This document shows positions 19,529 to 32,591 of a DNA stretch of 64,000 nucleotides, piece after piece (positions within the stretch are counted from its first letter, which is position 1; the number at the start of each line of letters is the position of its first letter). Origin of the DNA: Pseudomonas flexibilis. GTDB lineage: Bacteria > Pseudomonadota > Gammaproteobacteria > Pseudomonadales > Pseudomonadaceae. The notes under the pieces were generated by a model that searched no databases, was not told the DNA's origin, and worked only from the letters and a program-made list of their open reading frames with translations. Position numbers and translations under genes: made by a program. Where the stretch lies: assembly GCF_000802425.1 (NCBI RefSeq), contig NZ_JRUD01000030.1, positions 20,620 to 84,619 on the forward strand, written 5' to 3'.

Positions 19529-21196
19529 CTACAAGCGCCGCGCCGGGGCATCCCCGGCCACGTAGTACGCGGCGCTGCTGCGCGGCAGCGGTTCGCGGCC
19601 ACGGATGCGGTCGGAGATCTTCTCAGCCAGCATGATGGTGGTGGCGTTCAGGTTGCCGGTGATGATGCGCGGCATCAGCGAGGCGTCCACCACGCGCAGC
19701 CCGGACAGGCCGTGCACGCGGCCCTGGCCGTCGGTCACCGCCAGCGCGTCGCTGCCCATGCGGCAGGTGCCGCAGGGGTGGAAGGCGGTTTCCGCCCGGT
19801 CGCGCACGAAGTCGTCCAGCTCCCGGTCGCTCTTCAGGTCCACGCCGGGGCTCAGCTCGCGGCCCCGGTAGGGGTCGAGGGCCGGCTGGGCCATGATCTC
19901 GCGGGTGATGCGGATCGCCGCGCGGAATTCCTCCCAGTCCTGGGCGTGGCTCATGTAGTTGAACAGGATGCTCGGATGCTGGCGCGGGTCGCGGGACCGG
20001 GCGCTTACCCGGCCGCGGCTCGGCGAACGCATGGAGCCGACGTGGGCCTGGAAGCCGTGTTCCTTCACCGCGTTGCTGCCGTTGTAGTTGATGGCCACCG
20101 GCAGGAAGTGGAACTGGATGTTCGGCCAGGCGAAGGATTCGTCGGTGCGGATGAAACCGCCCGCCTCGAACTGGTTGCTGGCGCCGATGCCGCTGCCGGC
20201 GAACAGCCACTGGGCGCCGATGGCCGGCTGGTTCCACCACTGCAGCGCAGGGTACAGCGACACCGGCTGCTTGCAGGCGTACTGCAGGTACATCTCCAGG
20301 TGGTCCTGCAGGTTCTCGCCGACGCCGGGCAGGTCGAGCACCAGCGGCACGTCCAGGTCGCGCAGCAGCGGCGCCGGGCCGACGCCGGAACGCTGCAGGA
20401 TCTGCGGCGAGGCGATGGCCCCGGCGCACAGCAGCACCTCGCGGCGGGCGCGGGCCTGTTCCGGCTGGCTGGAATTGCCGCGCAGGTAGGCCACGCCGCT
20501 GGCGCGCAGGCCGTCGAACAGGATGCGCTCGGTGAGGGCGTGGGTGCGGATGGTCAGGTTCGGCCGCTGGCGAGCCTGGTCCAGGTAGCCGCGCGCGGTG
20601 CTGGCGCGCCGGCCGTTGGGCGTCACGGTGCGGTCCATCGGCCCGAAGCCTTCCTGGCGGTAGCCGTTGAGGTCGTCGGTGCGCGCGTAGCCGGCCTGCT
20701 CGCCGGCTTCGACCATGGCATGGAACAGCGGGTTGTTACCGGCCTTGGGCGTGCACACCGACACCGGGCCGCTGTCGCCGTGGTAGTCGTTGGCGCCGCT
20801 GTCGCGGGTCTCCGCCTTGCGGAAGTAGGGCAGGCAGTCGAGGTAGCTCCAGTCTTCCAGGCCGGGTTCCTGGGCCCAGTGGTCGAAGTCCAGGGCGTTG
20901 CCGCGGATGTAGCACATGCCGTTGATCAGCGAGGAACCGCCCAGGCCCTTGCCGCGTCCGCATTCCATGCGGCGGTGGTTCATGTGCGGCTCCGGGTCGG
21001 TCTCGTAGGCCCAGTTGTAGCGCCGGCCCTGCAGCGGGTAGGCGAGGGCGGCGGGCATCTGGGTGCGGAAGTCCAGGCGATGGTCCGGGCCGCCGGCTTC
21101 CAGCAGCAGCACGCTGACCTCGGGGTCCTCGGTCAGGCGCGTGGCCAGCACGTTACCGGCCGAACCGGCGCCGATGATGATGTAGTCGAATTCCAT
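19529..21196 (-). CDS. betA: choline dehydrogenase
   Basis: FAD-dependent GMC oxidoreductase (555 residues) that oxidises choline to betaine aldehyde at the inner membrane. The dinucleotide-binding motif [18 protein letters not shown] is at the N terminus, the GMC signature [20 protein letters not shown] follows at about 78-97, and the C-terminal HPCGTCRMG...[30 protein letters not shown] carries the active-site His and the conserved Asn. ATG 21196 has AGGAAAGG upstream. It is the last gene of the choVWX-(binding protein)-betB-betA unit, separated from betB by a 296-base repeat region. betI is not present. Confidence 0.95.
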   Translation of the reverse strand: MEFDYIIIGAGSAGNVLATRLTEDPEVSVLLLEAGGPDHRLDFRTQMPAALAYPLQGRRYNWAYETDPEPHMNHRRMECGRGKGLGGSSLINGMCYIRGNALDFDHWAQEPGLEDWSYLDCLPYFRKAETRDSGANDYHGDSGPVSVCTPKAGNNPLFHAMVEAGEQAGYARTDDLNGYRQEGFGPMDRTVTPNGRRASTARGYLDQARQRPNLTIRTHALTERILFDGLRASGVAYLRGNSSQPEQARARREVLLCAGAIASPQILQRSGVGPAPLLRDLDVPLVLDLPGVGENLQDHLEMYLQYACKQPVSLYPALQWWNQPAIGAQWLFAGSGIGASNQFEAGGFIRTDESFAWPNIQFHFLPVAINYNGSNAVKEHGFQAHVGSMRSPSRGRVSARSRDPRQHPSILFNYMSHAQDWEEFRAAIRITREIMAQPALDPYRGRELSPGVDLKSDRELDDFVRDRAETAFHPCGTCRMGSDALAVTDGQGRVHGLSGLRVVDASLMPRIITGNLNATTIMLAEKISDRIRGREPLPRSSAAYYVAGDAPARRL

Positions 21197-21308
21197 GGGA
21201 ACTGCCTTTCCTCGAGACGGTGGCCATGGCATTGACGGCCACCTACGGTGAAGTGATTGCGCGGGCCTGGCGGTCGGCGCTTTTCCGGCCGCCCGGGCGG
21301 CTTGCACG

Positions 21309-21468
21309 GGCCCCGGGCTTGCATGGCCTTGGGCTTGCTCGGGCCTTGGACTTGCCCGGACCCTGTAGGAGGGGCTTTAGCCGCGATGCTTTTCGGGTGT
21401 AGGGCGGACAGCGCTCTTCTGTCCGCCGATGGCGTCCGACCGAGGCCGCACAACGTTGTCCGCCCTAC
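21309..21468. repeat. repeat cluster between betB and betA
   Basis: Three imperfect direct repeats of 16-17 bases (GGGCTTGCATGGCCTT, GGGCTTGCTCGGGCCTT, GGACTTGCCCGGACCCT) fill 21315-21364. They are followed by a single REP of the GTAGGAGGGGCTTTAGCCGCGA family (21365-21388) and a BIME (21399-21468) with ends GTAGGGCGGACAGCG and CGTTGTCCGCCCTAC. The cluster occupies most of the gap between two genes that would otherwise be adjacent. Confidence 0.8.
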
Positions 21469-21492
21469 ACCGCAACGCTCGCGGCCACGGGT

Positions 21493-22965
<1,473 letters not shown>

Positions 22966-22982
22966 GGGGGCTCCTTGAGTCA

Positions 22983-23822
22983 TCACAACCACTGCGCCAC
23001 GCGCTCCGGGTTCTGCTCCACCCAGGCGCGGGCGGCATCGGCGGGCTTGGCGCCGTCGCGGATGGCTAGCATCACCGCGCCGATTTCCTTGTCCTGCCAG
23101 GCGAACTTCTTCAGGAACGCGGCCGCCTCGGGGGCCTTGGCGTGCAGGCCGGGATTGACCGCGTTGTGCACCTGCTCGGCATCGCCGAACACCTTCTTCG
23201 GGTCGTCCAGGAAGCGCAGCTCCCACTTGGCGGTCATCCAGTGCGGAATCCAGCCGGTGACCACGATGGGCTTGTTGGCCTGTACGGCGCGCGCCAGGGC
23301 CACGGTCATCGCCGGGCCGGAGCTGGCCATTAGGTTGAGGTCCAGGTCGTAGGCCTTGATGGCGTCCTCGGTGCGACGCATCACGCCGGCGCCGGCGTCG
23401 ATGCCGGTGACCTGGCCGCGCAGGTCCTTCCTGATGCTGTTCAGGTCAGCGATGGACTGCACATTCATATAGGTGGGCACCAGCAGGCCGATGCGTGCGC
23501 CGCTGTAGTTGACGCCCAGCAGCTCCACCTTGTCCTTCAGGCGCGCGTAGTACTCGCCGTGGGTGGCCGGCAGCCAGGCGGAGAGGGTGGCGTCCAGGTC
23601 GCCGCGCGCCACGCCCTGCCACATGATGGCGGCTTCCACCGCCTTGAGTTCCACCGGATAGCCGAGCTTGCTGCGCAGGATCTCGGCCGCCACGTGGCTG
23701 GTGGCGACGCTGTCGTCCCAGCCGTTGACGTAGCCGAAGGTCAGGGTGGGCTTGTCGGCGGCGTGCGCGCCGGCGGTCAGGCCGAGGGCCAGGGCGGCGG
23801 TGCAGAGGATTTTCTTGAGCAT
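22983..23822 (-). CDS. second quaternary-amine substrate-binding protein (OpuAC/ProX family)
   Basis: A 279-residue periplasmic solute-binding protein with a signal peptide ([21 protein letters not shown]). The family fold is recognised by [24 protein letters not shown], the [18 protein letters not shown] segment, and [16 protein letters not shown]. Aromatic residues for binding trimethylammonium groups are present (W36, W83, W215/W219 region). It lies between choX and betB, and has no permease of its own, so it may feed ChoWV as an alternative receptor, as CaiX and BetX do in P. aeruginosa. The ligand (glycine betaine or carnitine) is not decided. Confidence 0.88.
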   Translation of the reverse strand: MLKKILCTAALALGLTAGAHAADKPTLTFGYVNGWDDSVATSHVAAEILRSKLGYPVELKAVEAAIMWQGVARGDLDATLSAWLPATHGEYYARLKDKVELLGVNYSGARIGLLVPTYMNVQSIADLNSIRKDLRGQVTGIDAGAGVMRRTEDAIKAYDLDLNLMASSGPAMTVALARAVQANKPIVVTGWIPHWMTAKWELRFLDDPKKVFGDAEQVHNAVNPGLHAKAPEAAAFLKKFAWQDKEIGAVMLAIRDGAKPADAARAWVEQNPERVAQWL

Positions 23823-23845
23823 GGGAAGTCTCCTTGTCGACAGCC

Positions 23846-24790
23846 TTACAGGCCGATGTGCCGGCGCACGGCGCTCAGGCCGTCCTCGCCGGTGAAGGTG
23901 GTGACGCCGTCGAGCCAGCGCTCGAGGATGGCCGGGTTGGCCTTCAGCCAGGTGCGGGCGACCACCTGCGGGTCCTGCTTGTCCAGCACCTTCTCCATCA
24001 GCTGGCTTTCGATCTCGACGCTGAATTGCAGGTTGTTGAGCAGTCGGCCCATGTTCGGGCAGCGCGTCTCGTAGTCCGGCGGCACCACGGTGAACACCTT
24101 GGCGGCGCCATGGTCCGGACCGAACAAGTCGTCGCCGCCATCCAGGTAGGTGATGTCGAACTGGGTGTTCATCGGGTGCGGCGCCCAGCCGAGGAACACC
24201 ACCGGCTTCTTCTGGCGAATGGCGCGCTGAACCTGCACCAGCATGCCGGCCTCGCTGGATTCCACCATGCGGAAGCCGCCCAGGCCGTACTGGTCGTTGT
24301 CGATCATCTGCTGGATCAGCAGGTTGCCGTCGTTGCCCGGCTCGATGCCGTAAAGGCGGCCGCCCAGCGCGTCCTTGAAGCGGGCGATGTCCTGGAAGCT
24401 CTTCAGGCCGGCCTCGGCGGCGTAGGTGGGCACCGCCAGGGTGTACTTGGCGCCGTCCAGGTTGGGGGTGGGCAGTACCTTGATGCCGTCGTTCTTCAGG
24501 AACGGCTCCACGATACTGTCCATGGACGGCGCCCAGTAGCCGAGGAAGGCGTCGATCTGGCCGTTCTTCACGCCGGTGAAGGCGATCGGTACCGAGGCCA
24601 TCACCTTGCGGGGCTGGTAGCCCAGCCCTTCACTGAGGGTCATGGCCACGCCGGTGGTGGCGGCGATGTCGGCCCAGCCGATTTCGGCGAAGCGCACCGG
24701 CTGGCAGCTGGCCGGCTCGGCGGCCAGGGCGGGCTGGGCGAGGGCGGCGCACAGCAGGGCGGCGCCGCTCAGGGTGAGGCGGTTGTTCAT
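23846..24790 (-). CDS. choX: choline ABC transporter substrate-binding protein
   Basis: Periplasmic binding protein of 314 residues, with signal peptide ending ALA before EPASCQ. The choline-type family pattern [41 protein letters not shown] and [18 protein letters not shown] matches ChoX/CbcX-like proteins. The start codon overlaps the stop of the permease gene (ATGA at 24787-24790), showing translational coupling. It delivers choline to ChoWV. Confidence 0.93.
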   Translation of the reverse strand: MNNRLTLSGAALLCAALAQPALAAEPASCQPVRFAEIGWADIAATTGVAMTLSEGLGYQPRKVMASVPIAFTGVKNGQIDAFLGYWAPSMDSIVEPFLKNDGIKVLPTPNLDGAKYTLAVPTYAAEAGLKSFQDIARFKDALGGRLYGIEPGNDGNLLIQQMIDNDQYGLGGFRMVESSEAGMLVQVQRAIRQKKPVVFLGWAPHPMNTQFDITYLDGGDDLFGPDHGAAKVFTVVPPDYETRCPNMGRLLNNLQFSVEIESQLMEKVLDKQDPQVVARTWLKANPAILERWLDGVTTFTGEDGLSAVRRHIGL

Positions 24791-25686
24791 GACGGTTCCT
24801 GTGTCGTGGAGCGGGAGGTGAACAGGCGATCGAACCAGGCGCGCAACGCGCCGCGCGCCGGACGTGGGGTGCCGAAGCTTTCGGTGATGCGGTCGAGAAT
24901 GATCGCCAGCAGCACCACGGCCATGCCGCTTTCGAAGCCCAGGCCGATGTCCAGGCGCTGGATGCTGGCCAGCACGTCGTTGCCCAGGCCGCCGGCGCCG
25001 ACCATCGAGGCGATGATCACCATCGACAGCGCCATCATGATGGTCTGGTTGACCCCGGCCATGATCGACGGCAGCGCGTTGGGCAGCTGCACCTTGAACA
25101 GCAGTTGGCGACGGTTGCAGCCGAATGCCTGGCCGGCCTCCACCAGCTCGCGGTTGACCTGGCGGATGCCCAGGTTGGTCAGGCGCACCGCCGGCGGCAT
25201 GGCGAAGATCACCGTGGCGAGGATGCCCGGCACGCGGCCCAGGCCGAACAGCATGGCGGCGGGAATCAGGTAGACGAACGCCGGCATGGTCTGCATGAAG
25301 TCCAGCACCGGGCGGATGATGGCGGCCACGCGGTCGCTGCGCGCCGCCCAGATGCCAAGCGGCACGCCCAGCAGCAGGCTGATCAGCGTGGCCGAGAAGG
25401 TCAGGCCGAGGGTGACCAGGGTCTGCTCCCAGAAGCCGGTCAGCAGGATCAGAGCGAAGGCCACGGCGGTGAACAGCGCGAAGCGCACGCCGATGCGCCA
25501 CAGGCCCAGTGCTACGAACAGTGCGATCAGCAGCCAGGCCGGGGGCAGCATCAGCAGCGCTTCGATGCCTTCGGAAAAGCCGCTGACCACCTGACCGGCG
25601 CTGTCGAAGGCGCCACCATGGTTGTCCAGCAGGTTCTGCACGCCGTCGTTGATCCAGCTGCCGAGGTCGAGGGTCTTGTCGCTCAT
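24787..25686 (-). CDS. choW: choline ABC transporter permease
   Basis: A 299-residue inner-membrane permease of the ProW/OpuAB type. The EAA-loop motif region reads [39 protein letters not shown], and five to six transmembrane helices are visible. The N-terminal soluble part ([16 protein letters not shown]) is typical of choline-specific ChoW. The start overlaps the stop of choV by four bases and its stop overlaps choX, so choV-choW-choX are tightly coupled. Confidence 0.94.
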   Translation of the reverse strand: MSDKTLDLGSWINDGVQNLLDNHGGAFDSAGQVVSGFSEGIEALLMLPPAWLLIALFVALGLWRIGVRFALFTAVAFALILLTGFWEQTLVTLGLTFSATLISLLLGVPLGIWAARSDRVAAIIRPVLDFMQTMPAFVYLIPAAMLFGLGRVPGILATVIFAMPPAVRLTNLGIRQVNRELVEAGQAFGCNRRQLLFKVQLPNALPSIMAGVNQTIMMALSMVIIASMVGAGGLGNDVLASIQRLDIGLGFESGMAVVLLAIILDRITESFGTPRPARGALRAWFDRLFTSRSTTQEPS

Positions 25687-26885
25687 GCCTGGCCCCCCTT
25701 CAACTGGGTGAGCACGGCGGTCTTGCTGATGGCGCCGCAGTAGTTGCCATCTTCATCGACCACTGGCACCGGGCCGGGGCTTTCCACCAGGCGCTCGATC
25801 ACCTGTTCCAGCGAGGCGTCGGCGGGCATGGGATCGACACTTTCCAGCGATTCGCTGTGCACGCGCGCGCCCTGGTCTTCCTGGACCAGCTGCGCGGCCT
25901 GTTCACGGCTGATCACCCCACGCAGAGTATTGTCCTCGTCGATGACGATGCCGAACGCCTTGTTCTGCTCCTCCAGGGTACGGCACACGGTGGACGCCCG
26001 GGGCGCCTTGCCGTTGTGCACGAACATCGGCACGTCATCGCTGGTCAGCTGGCCGGCGGTCAGGTAGCGGCTGGTATCCACGGCATCGAAGAAGTTCCGC
26101 ACATAGTCGTTGACCGGGTTGTCGATCAGCTCCTGGGGCGTGCCGACCTGGATCAGCCGGCCGCCTTCCATGATCCCGATGCGCGTGCCGATGCGCAGGG
26201 CTTCTTCGATGTCGTGGGAGACGAACAGGATGGTGCGCCGGTGCTGGCGTTGCAGTTCCAGCAGCACGTCCTGCATTTCGCGGCGCTTGAGCGGGTCGAG
26301 GGCGGAGAAGGCCTCGTCCATGATGATCAGCGAGGGGTCCACGGCCAGCGCGCGGGCCAGGCCGACCCGCTGCTGCATGCCGCCGGACAGCTCGTGAGGG
26401 AACTTGTCGGCGAAGGGGGCCAGGCCGACCTGTTCGAGCACCGCCATGGCGCGGGCTTCGCGCTCGGCGCGGGGCTCGCCGGCGACTTCCAGGCCGAAGG
26501 CGGCGTTGTCCAGCACGCTGCGCCCGGGCATCAGCGCGAAGGACTGGAACACCATGCTCATGTCGCGGCGGCGCAGTTCGATCAGTTGCGCCTCGGGCAG
26601 GGTGGCGATGTCCCGGCCGTCGATGAACACGGCGCCGGCGCTGGGTTCGACCAGGCGGTTGATGAGGCGGATCAGGGTGGACTTGCCTGAGCCGGAGAGG
26701 CCCATGAGCACGAAGATCTCGCCTTCCTGGACACTGAACGAGACGTCGCAGACGCCGATCACGTTGCCGGTGTCGGCCAGGATGCGGTCCTTGTCATGGC
26801 CCTGTTCGAGGAGGCGGATGGCCTGCTTTGGGTCGGGGCCGAACACCTTGAACAGATGTTCGACGACGATTTTTCCATGCGACAT
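25683..26885 (-). CDS. choV: choline ABC transporter ATP-binding protein with CBS domains
   Basis: ABC ATPase of 400 residues. Walker A is GLSGSGKST, the signature is [17 protein letters not shown], Walker B is [13 protein letters not shown], and the H-loop is FVSHD. The family-specific N-terminal extension ([28 protein letters not shown]) resembles ProV/ChoV, and the last 120 residues form a CBS pair that in relatives senses ionic strength. ATG 26885 is preceded by AAAGGAGCC. First gene of the minus-strand unit; the 818 bases upstream carry its promoter. Confidence 0.94.
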   Translation of the reverse strand: MSHGKIVVEHLFKVFGPDPKQAIRLLEQGHDKDRILADTGNVIGVCDVSFSVQEGEIFVLMGLSGSGKSTLIRLINRLVEPSAGAVFIDGRDIATLPEAQLIELRRRDMSMVFQSFALMPGRSVLDNAAFGLEVAGEPRAEREARAMAVLEQVGLAPFADKFPHELSGGMQQRVGLARALAVDPSLIIMDEAFSALDPLKRREMQDVLLELQRQHRRTILFVSHDIEEALRIGTRIGIMEGGRLIQVGTPQELIDNPVNDYVRNFFDAVDTSRYLTAGQLTSDDVPMFVHNGKAPRASTVCRTLEEQNKAFGIVIDEDNTLRGVISREQAAQLVQEDQGARVHSESLESVDPMPADASLEQVIERLVESPGPVPVVDEDGNYCGAISKTAVLTQLKGGQA

Positions 26886-27703
26886 GGAAAGGCTCCTTTG
26901 GCTATCTCCCTTCATCCAAGGCCTGGCGCGCGGCCATGGATGGTCGCCGGGACACGGCACACGGCCGGCCCGCTGGCGAGGGCATGATGAATGGGGCTGG
27001 CAAGACGAGTGCGCGACAACAAGACACGGCGGATGCAGAACGTGCGGCCACGTTGCGCAACTGTGCCAGTCCCCTCGAAGTGTGCGGTTTCAATGTTTCT
27101 TGCCATATTCGAATGTTCTTCGAGTGGGGCAGAACGAAATGAAAACGTCAGGCGTCATTAATTCTTGAATAACTTGACGCTCTATTCTCGCGATCAGGGT
27201 CCGCTCGCTTGGGGCTGAATATTTCACCCTGTGCAAACAGTGTGAATGGACCTCGATCCGATCGAGCTGCGAAACCTTAACAGAAGGGTTGGGGGGGCTG
27301 GTCAACCCTTGGAGGCCGCGCCTGGCGCGGTTCTGGCTTGCATACTCCCCCTGGAGGCCAGGTATCACGGGGGCTTCGGGAAAATCGAAAAAGTTCAGAA
27401 AATTTCGTGGGCGGAGCAACTTGCGCGGCGTTCGGGAGTGAATCTGGCGAGAGGGATGGGCGGGTTCAGGTGGGTTTTTTGTCTTCGAAGAGGTCGTGCG
27501 CGGTAGTTGCGGCTTGGAGAAGATTTTGGAGTTTCCAATCTTATTCAGAACGCAACTTCCATGAGCCAGAAGACTATTCCGCGCGGGTACATTCCATTCA
27601 ATTGCAGGCCCGTCTGTGCAGTTGCGGCTGCTCTGTGGGCACCGCCTCGGCGGCCAGGAAAAACGCTGACCGCCATTGCGCACGCTGCCCTGGGTTGCCC
27701 GCC
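26886..27703. other. 818-base region without a recognisable gene, upstream of choV
   Basis: Neither strand has an open frame with a credible ribosome site or family pattern. The stretch 27080-27300 is richer in A+T than its surroundings and includes TTCTTGAATAACTTGACGC and a short palindrome CTCGATCCGATCGAG at 27252-27266, so it is the likely regulatory region of the choline unit. 27350-27560 is also A+T-rich, with homopolymer runs (GGGTTGGGGGGGC, AAAATCGAAAAAG). No terminator is obvious. Confidence 0.5.
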
Positions 27704-28465
27704 TCAGGCCCGGCTCAGCCAGCCCATCACCAGGCGATTCATCCAGGCCGGCGCCAGTTGGCCGCTCAGGTACAGCAGGCGGAACTGCCAGCCCACCGGG
27801 CGGTGCACCCGCGGGCCGTGGGCCTGTTGCCAGGCGGCCTGGGCAATCTGTTCGGCATTCAGTTTCACGCTCAAGCGGCGCATCACCGGCGGGGTGAAGC
27901 GCTGGCTGGTGACCATCGGTGTGGCCACGAACAGCGGCATCAGGTCGCCGACGCGAATGCCGTGCTCGCGCCATTCCAGCTCCAGCGCCTCGGTCAGCCC
28001 GCGCACCGCGAACTTGCTGGCCGAGTAGCTGGCCATGGTCGGCGCGCCGTATTGCGCCGAGGCCGAGCTCATGTTGATCACCTGGGCGTTGGCGGTGCGC
28101 TTCAGGTAGGGGAAGGCGGCATGGCACAGGTTGAGCAAGCCGAGCACGTTGATATTCAGGGTGCGCGCGTGCTCCTCCAGGGCCAGCTCGGCGAACGGCC
28201 CGCAGCGCAGGATGCCAGCACCGTTGAACAGCAGGCGCAACTGGCCGTCATGCCCGGCGCAGAATGCCTCCAGGGCTTCGCGCACCGCGTCCGCATCGGT
28301 GACATCCAGCGCCTGGTGCCAGGCGCCGCCCAGTTCCTCGGCCAGCGTGGTCAGGGCGCCCCGGTCGATATCCAGCAGGCCGACGCTCCAGCCCTGGCGG
28401 TGAAACAGCCGCGCGGTGGCGGCGCCGATGCCCGATGCGGCGCCGGTGATGAGTATGTTGTGCAT
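27704..28465 (-). CDS. SDR family oxidoreductase
   Basis: Classical short-chain dehydrogenase/reductase of 253 residues: cofactor motif TGAASGIG (7-14), the LD at the end of beta-2 (suggesting NAD preference), NGAG in beta-4 (NGAGILRCG), catalytic Ser in INMSSAS, and the Y-x-x-x-K motif YSASKFA. The C-terminal part (about 225-253) is longer and hydrophobic, as in membrane-associated SDRs. The substrate is unknown. Preceded by AAAGGA. It is followed on the chromosome by the esterase gene in the same direction, 103 bases upstream. Confidence 0.88.
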   Translation of the reverse strand: MHNILITGAASGIGAATARLFHRQGWSVGLLDIDRGALTTLAEELGGAWHQALDVTDADAVREALEAFCAGHDGQLRLLFNGAGILRCGPFAELALEEHARTLNINVLGLLNLCHAAFPYLKRTANAQVINMSSASAQYGAPTMASYSASKFAVRGLTEALELEWREHGIRVGDLMPLFVATPMVTSQRFTPPVMRRLSVKLNAEQIAQAAWQQAHGPRVHRPVGWQFRLLYLSGQLAPAWMNRLVMGWLSRA

Positions 28466-28511
28466 GCTGATAGGTCCTTTCTTGTTGTTATGGGTGGTTC
28501 AGGTGGGTGCG

Positions 28512-28572
28512 CAGGGCGGTCAGCGCTTTCCTGGCCGCCGGCGGAGGACAAGAAGAACGTTGTTCACCCTAC
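28512..28572. repeat. degenerate REP pair at the esterase 3' end
   Basis: The right arm reads AACGTTGTTCACCCTAC, a clear variant of the family end; the left arm (GCGCAGGGCGGTCAGCGC) is eroded. On the minus strand the element begins GTAGGGTGAACAACG, and the TAG in it is the stop codon of the esterase gene (28569-28571). Confidence 0.65.
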
Positions 28573-29495
28573 GGATTGGCCAGGAACTCCGCCACCCGTT
28601 GCACCGCCAGATCGGCCACGTCGAGTACGCCGACATGGGCCTGGAACACGTGCCAGCAACCGGGGTAGCGCTCCAGGCGTAACGCCGCGCCGGCGGCCTG
28701 GGCGCGTTCGGCCAGGCGCAGGCTGTCGTTGAGCAGCAGCTCGTCCTCGCCCACCTGCAGCAGCAGCGGCGGCAGGCCGGAGAGGTCGGCGAACACTGGC
28801 GAGAGCGAGGGCTTGCGCGGGTCGCTGCCGGGCTGGGCGGTCAGCGCGCGGGCCTGTTCGATCCACGGCAGGCTGATCATCGGATCGCCGGCGGGCGGCC
28901 GATGCAGCTGCTCGAAGCTGAGGTCGGTGACCGGCGAGAAGCACACCAGTGCCCGGGGCAGCGGCTGGCCGCGCTCCCTGAGCTCCAGGGTGGTGGTCAA
29001 CGACAGATGCCCGCCGGCCGAATCGCCGCCGAGGATGATCTGTTCCGGTCGATAACCCTGGTCCTGCAGCGCCTGGTAGGCTGCCAGGGCGTCGATCAGC
29101 TGGGCCGGGTAGCGGTACTCCGGGGCCAGGCGATAATCGATGGCGCAGACGCTCAGCCCGCACTGCCGGGCCAGGGCGCCGCACAGGGCGCGGTGAGTGG
29201 CGGGCGAGCCCAGCAGATAGCCGCCGCCGTGCAGGTACAGCCAGACCTGGCCGTTGTCCCGTGCCGGGCGATGCCACTCGCAGGGAATGCCGCCCAGTTG
29301 GCCCGCAGTGCGGGTCACGCCGCGCGCCGGTAGCGTGAGGCTGGTCAGTGCGCGCAGCACCGCGCGTTGCCCGGCGATGGGCATGCCCGGACGGATCAGG
29401 CCACGGAACAGCAGGCGCAGGCTGGTGCGCAGGACGCCGGTCAGCAAGCGTTGTGCGGTGCCGGGCGGATGGGGCAGGTCGACGTAGGCAGTCAT
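28569..29495 (-). CDS. alpha/beta hydrolase, HSL-type esterase/lipase
   Basis: A 308-residue hydrolase of the hormone-sensitive lipase group (bacterial family IV). The oxyanion-hole motif HGGGYLLGS is at about 88-96 and the nucleophile elbow is GDSAGGH; the remaining triad residues should be the Asp in QVGEDELLL and the His in GCWHVFQAH. No signal peptide, so cytoplasmic, with likely activity on short-chain or aromatic esters. ATG 29495 follows GGAG by nine bases. The stop codon comes from a REP arm, so the C terminus (EFLANP) may have been trimmed or replaced. Confidence 0.9.
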   Translation of the reverse strand: MTAYVDLPHPPGTAQRLLTGVLRTSLRLLFRGLIRPGMPIAGQRAVLRALTSLTLPARGVTRTAGQLGGIPCEWHRPARDNGQVWLYLHGGGYLLGSPATHRALCGALARQCGLSVCAIDYRLAPEYRYPAQLIDALAAYQALQDQGYRPEQIILGGDSAGGHLSLTTTLELRERGQPLPRALVCFSPVTDLSFEQLHRPPAGDPMISLPWIEQARALTAQPGSDPRKPSLSPVFADLSGLPPLLLQVGEDELLLNDSLRLAERAQAAGAALRLERYPGCWHVFQAHVGVLDVADLAVQRVAEFLANP

Positions 29496-30840
<1,345 letters not shown>

Positions 30841-30884
30841 CCCCGGAGGGGCCGGGGACGGCCCCTTCGCTTCGCAAAGGAGAT

Positions 30885-30929
30885 ACCGATTCGTTGACCG
30901 TCTTCCGCCAGCATGCCAATCGCCTCAGG
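30885..30929 (+). repeat. diverged copy of the lipA 3' end in the lipA-lifO gap
   Basis: Forty-five bases here match 30781-30825 of lipA at 37 positions (for example CCGCCAGCATGCCAA in both). Translated in the same frame sense it reads [15 protein letters not shown], against [15 protein letters not shown] in LipA. Between the copies is a GC hairpin (AGGGGCC...GGCCCCT, about 30848-30867) that could attenuate transcription. The duplicate is not translated as part of either gene. Confidence 0.8.
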
Positions 30930-30983
30930 CTGAGGGCTTGCAAGGGCCGGACCCGCCGCTCGCCACAACCAGGGAAGGTGCTT

Positions 30984-32039
30984 ATGAAGCGTGTGCTGAT
31001 AGTCGTGCCGCTGGCTGTTCTGGTCAGCTATGCCGGCTTCCATCATCTCGGGCGTTCGTCCGCAACGCCGGCGGCATCGCCGCGCCTGGAATGGGCTGAG
31101 CCGCGGGTGTCGGCCCCCGTGGCGTCGCCGCCGGATCCGGCGTCAGCGCCATCGCGCACTGCCGAGGCGCTGCTTGCCAGCCTGCCGCCGTCCTTTCGCG
31201 GCACCGAGGTGGATGGCGGCTTCGAGGTGGATGCGGCGGGCAATCTGATCGTTACCCAGGAGGTTCGCCACCTGTTCGACTACTTCCTGGCCGCCATCGG
31301 CGAGGAGCCGCTGGAGCGCACCCTCGAACGCCTGCGTGACTACATCGACGCCAGCCTGGCAGCACCCGCCCGCAATCAGGCACAGGCGCTGCTCGACCAG
31401 TACCTGGACTACAAGCAGCAACTGGCCCAGCTGGAACAGGAGCTGCCGCAGCTGGCCACGCTGGATGGTCTGCGCAGCCGCGAGGCTGCCGTACAGGCCC
31501 TGCGCGCCCGGGTGTTCAGCGCCGAAGCACACCAGGCGTTCTTCGCCCGCGAGGAAGGTTTCAATCGCTTCAGCCTGGAGCGCCTGGCCATCCGCCAGAA
31601 CCCCGATCTGGACGATGCGGGCAAGGCGCAGGCCATCGACCGGCTGCGCGCCGGACTGCCCGAGGCGCTGCATGCGCATGTGCTGCCGCAGTTGCAGCAG
31701 GAGTTGCGCGTGCAGACCGAACGGCTCGGGCCTGACGCCACGCCTGCCCAGGTTCGCCAGCTTCGCCAGCAACTGGTGGGCGCCGAGGCCACCGCACGCC
31801 TGGAAGTGCTGGATGCCCAGCGACAGCAATGGCGCCAGCGCCTGAAGGACTACCTGACCGAGAAGCAACGCCTCGAAACGCACCCCGGACTGAGCGGCGC
31901 GGAGCGCGAGGCCGCGTTGCAGCGGTTGATCGAGGAGCGCTTCGACGAACGCGAGCGTCTGCGCCTGGACGCCGCCGAGCGGTTGTTGCACGCCCGTGAA
32001 AAGATGGAAGGCCGCGCGCAGGCCGGCCTGGACGGCTAG
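30984..32039 (+). CDS. lifO: lipase-specific foldase (lipase chaperone)
   Basis: Steric chaperone of 351 residues anchored in the inner membrane by an N-terminal helix (about 4-22), with a variable Ala/Pro/Ser-rich linker (about 25-60) and a long helical periplasmic domain that wraps around the lipase. The essential Lif motif R-x-x-F-D-Y-F-L-x-A is present at [13 protein letters not shown]. Length is close to P. aeruginosa LipH/Lif. It is cotranscribed with lipA, 143 bases downstream, with a GGGAAGG ribosome site. Confidence 0.95.
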   Translation: MKRVLIVVPLAVLVSYAGFHHLGRSSATPAASPRLEWAEPRVSAPVASPPDPASAPSRTAEALLASLPPSFRGTEVDGGFEVDAAGNLIVTQEVRHLFDYFLAAIGEEPLERTLERLRDYIDASLAAPARNQAQALLDQYLDYKQQLAQLEQELPQLATLDGLRSREAAVQALRARVFSAEAHQAFFAREEGFNRFSLERLAIRQNPDLDDAGKAQAIDRLRAGLPEALHAHVLPQLQQELRVQTERLGPDATPAQVRQLRQQLVGAEATARLEVLDAQRQQWRQRLKDYLTEKQRLETHPGLSGAEREAALQRLIEERFDERERLRLDAAERLLHAREKMEGRAQAGLDG

Positions 32040-32189
32040 GATCAATGGACGGCTTCGGTCTGCTTCTCCAAAGCCGTTGGCACAGAGCCCGCCGGCACCT
32101 GCCCGGTCTGGTAGCCGGGCGAGGTGCGAGCCTGTCACGTATGGGCCTCTGCGGTGCGACAGACGATCGATCGAGAGGAGCGTTCAGTC

Positions 32190-32534
32190 ATGGGCAAGAC
32201 CTTGCACGAAGATGTCAGCAATACGGTTCTGCGTCGCATGAAGGAAAGCGGGTTCGACTTCGCGCGCGTCCATCCCATCGAGTTCTACGCCATCTTTCCC
32301 GACGAGGACGGGGCGCGCCGCGCGGCGCGCAACTTTCGGGGCGAGTCCCTCAATGCCCAGGTCAGCGCGCGCAGCGATGGTTCCTGGAACTTGCAGGTCA
32401 GCAAGGTGATGTTCGCCACCCGCGCCGGTATCGGCGATTTCGAGCAGGGGCTGGAGGACCTGGTCGAGCCGCTGGGTGGCGTGCTGGATGGCTGGGGTGT
32501 GACACAGGAGCTGGCCGCCGCCAAGTCGGACTGA
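32190..32534 (+). CDS. rraB: RraB family protein (ribonuclease E regulator)
   Basis: A 114-residue protein of the ribonuclease E inhibitor RraB/DUF695-like family. The characteristic pattern VHPIEFYAIFPDEDGARRAARNFRGES...FATRAGIGDFEQGLEDLVEPLGGVLDGWGV matches the DUF1260 core. RraB binds the scaffold of RNase E and modulates mRNA decay in enterobacteria; whether this copy does so is inferred. GAGAGGAG lies nine bases before ATG 32190. It is 150 bases after lifO and 57 before the LuxR-type regulator. Confidence 0.78.
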   Translation: MGKTLHEDVSNTVLRRMKESGFDFARVHPIEFYAIFPDEDGARRAARNFRGESLNAQVSARSDGSWNLQVSKVMFATRAGIGDFEQGLEDLVEPLGGVLDGWGVTQELAAAKSD

Positions 32535-32591
32535 AAGACCGCGCCGCCGTAGCTTCGGCTTGCGGCGGCGCGCGTCCCTCGGAGTGTCTGC

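Noticed and set aside
30841..30983. Extension of the foldase gene upstream into the lipA tail copy
   Set aside because: The frame is open but the signal-anchor start at 30984 has a ribosome site and matches the family; the extension only reads the duplicated lipA fragment.
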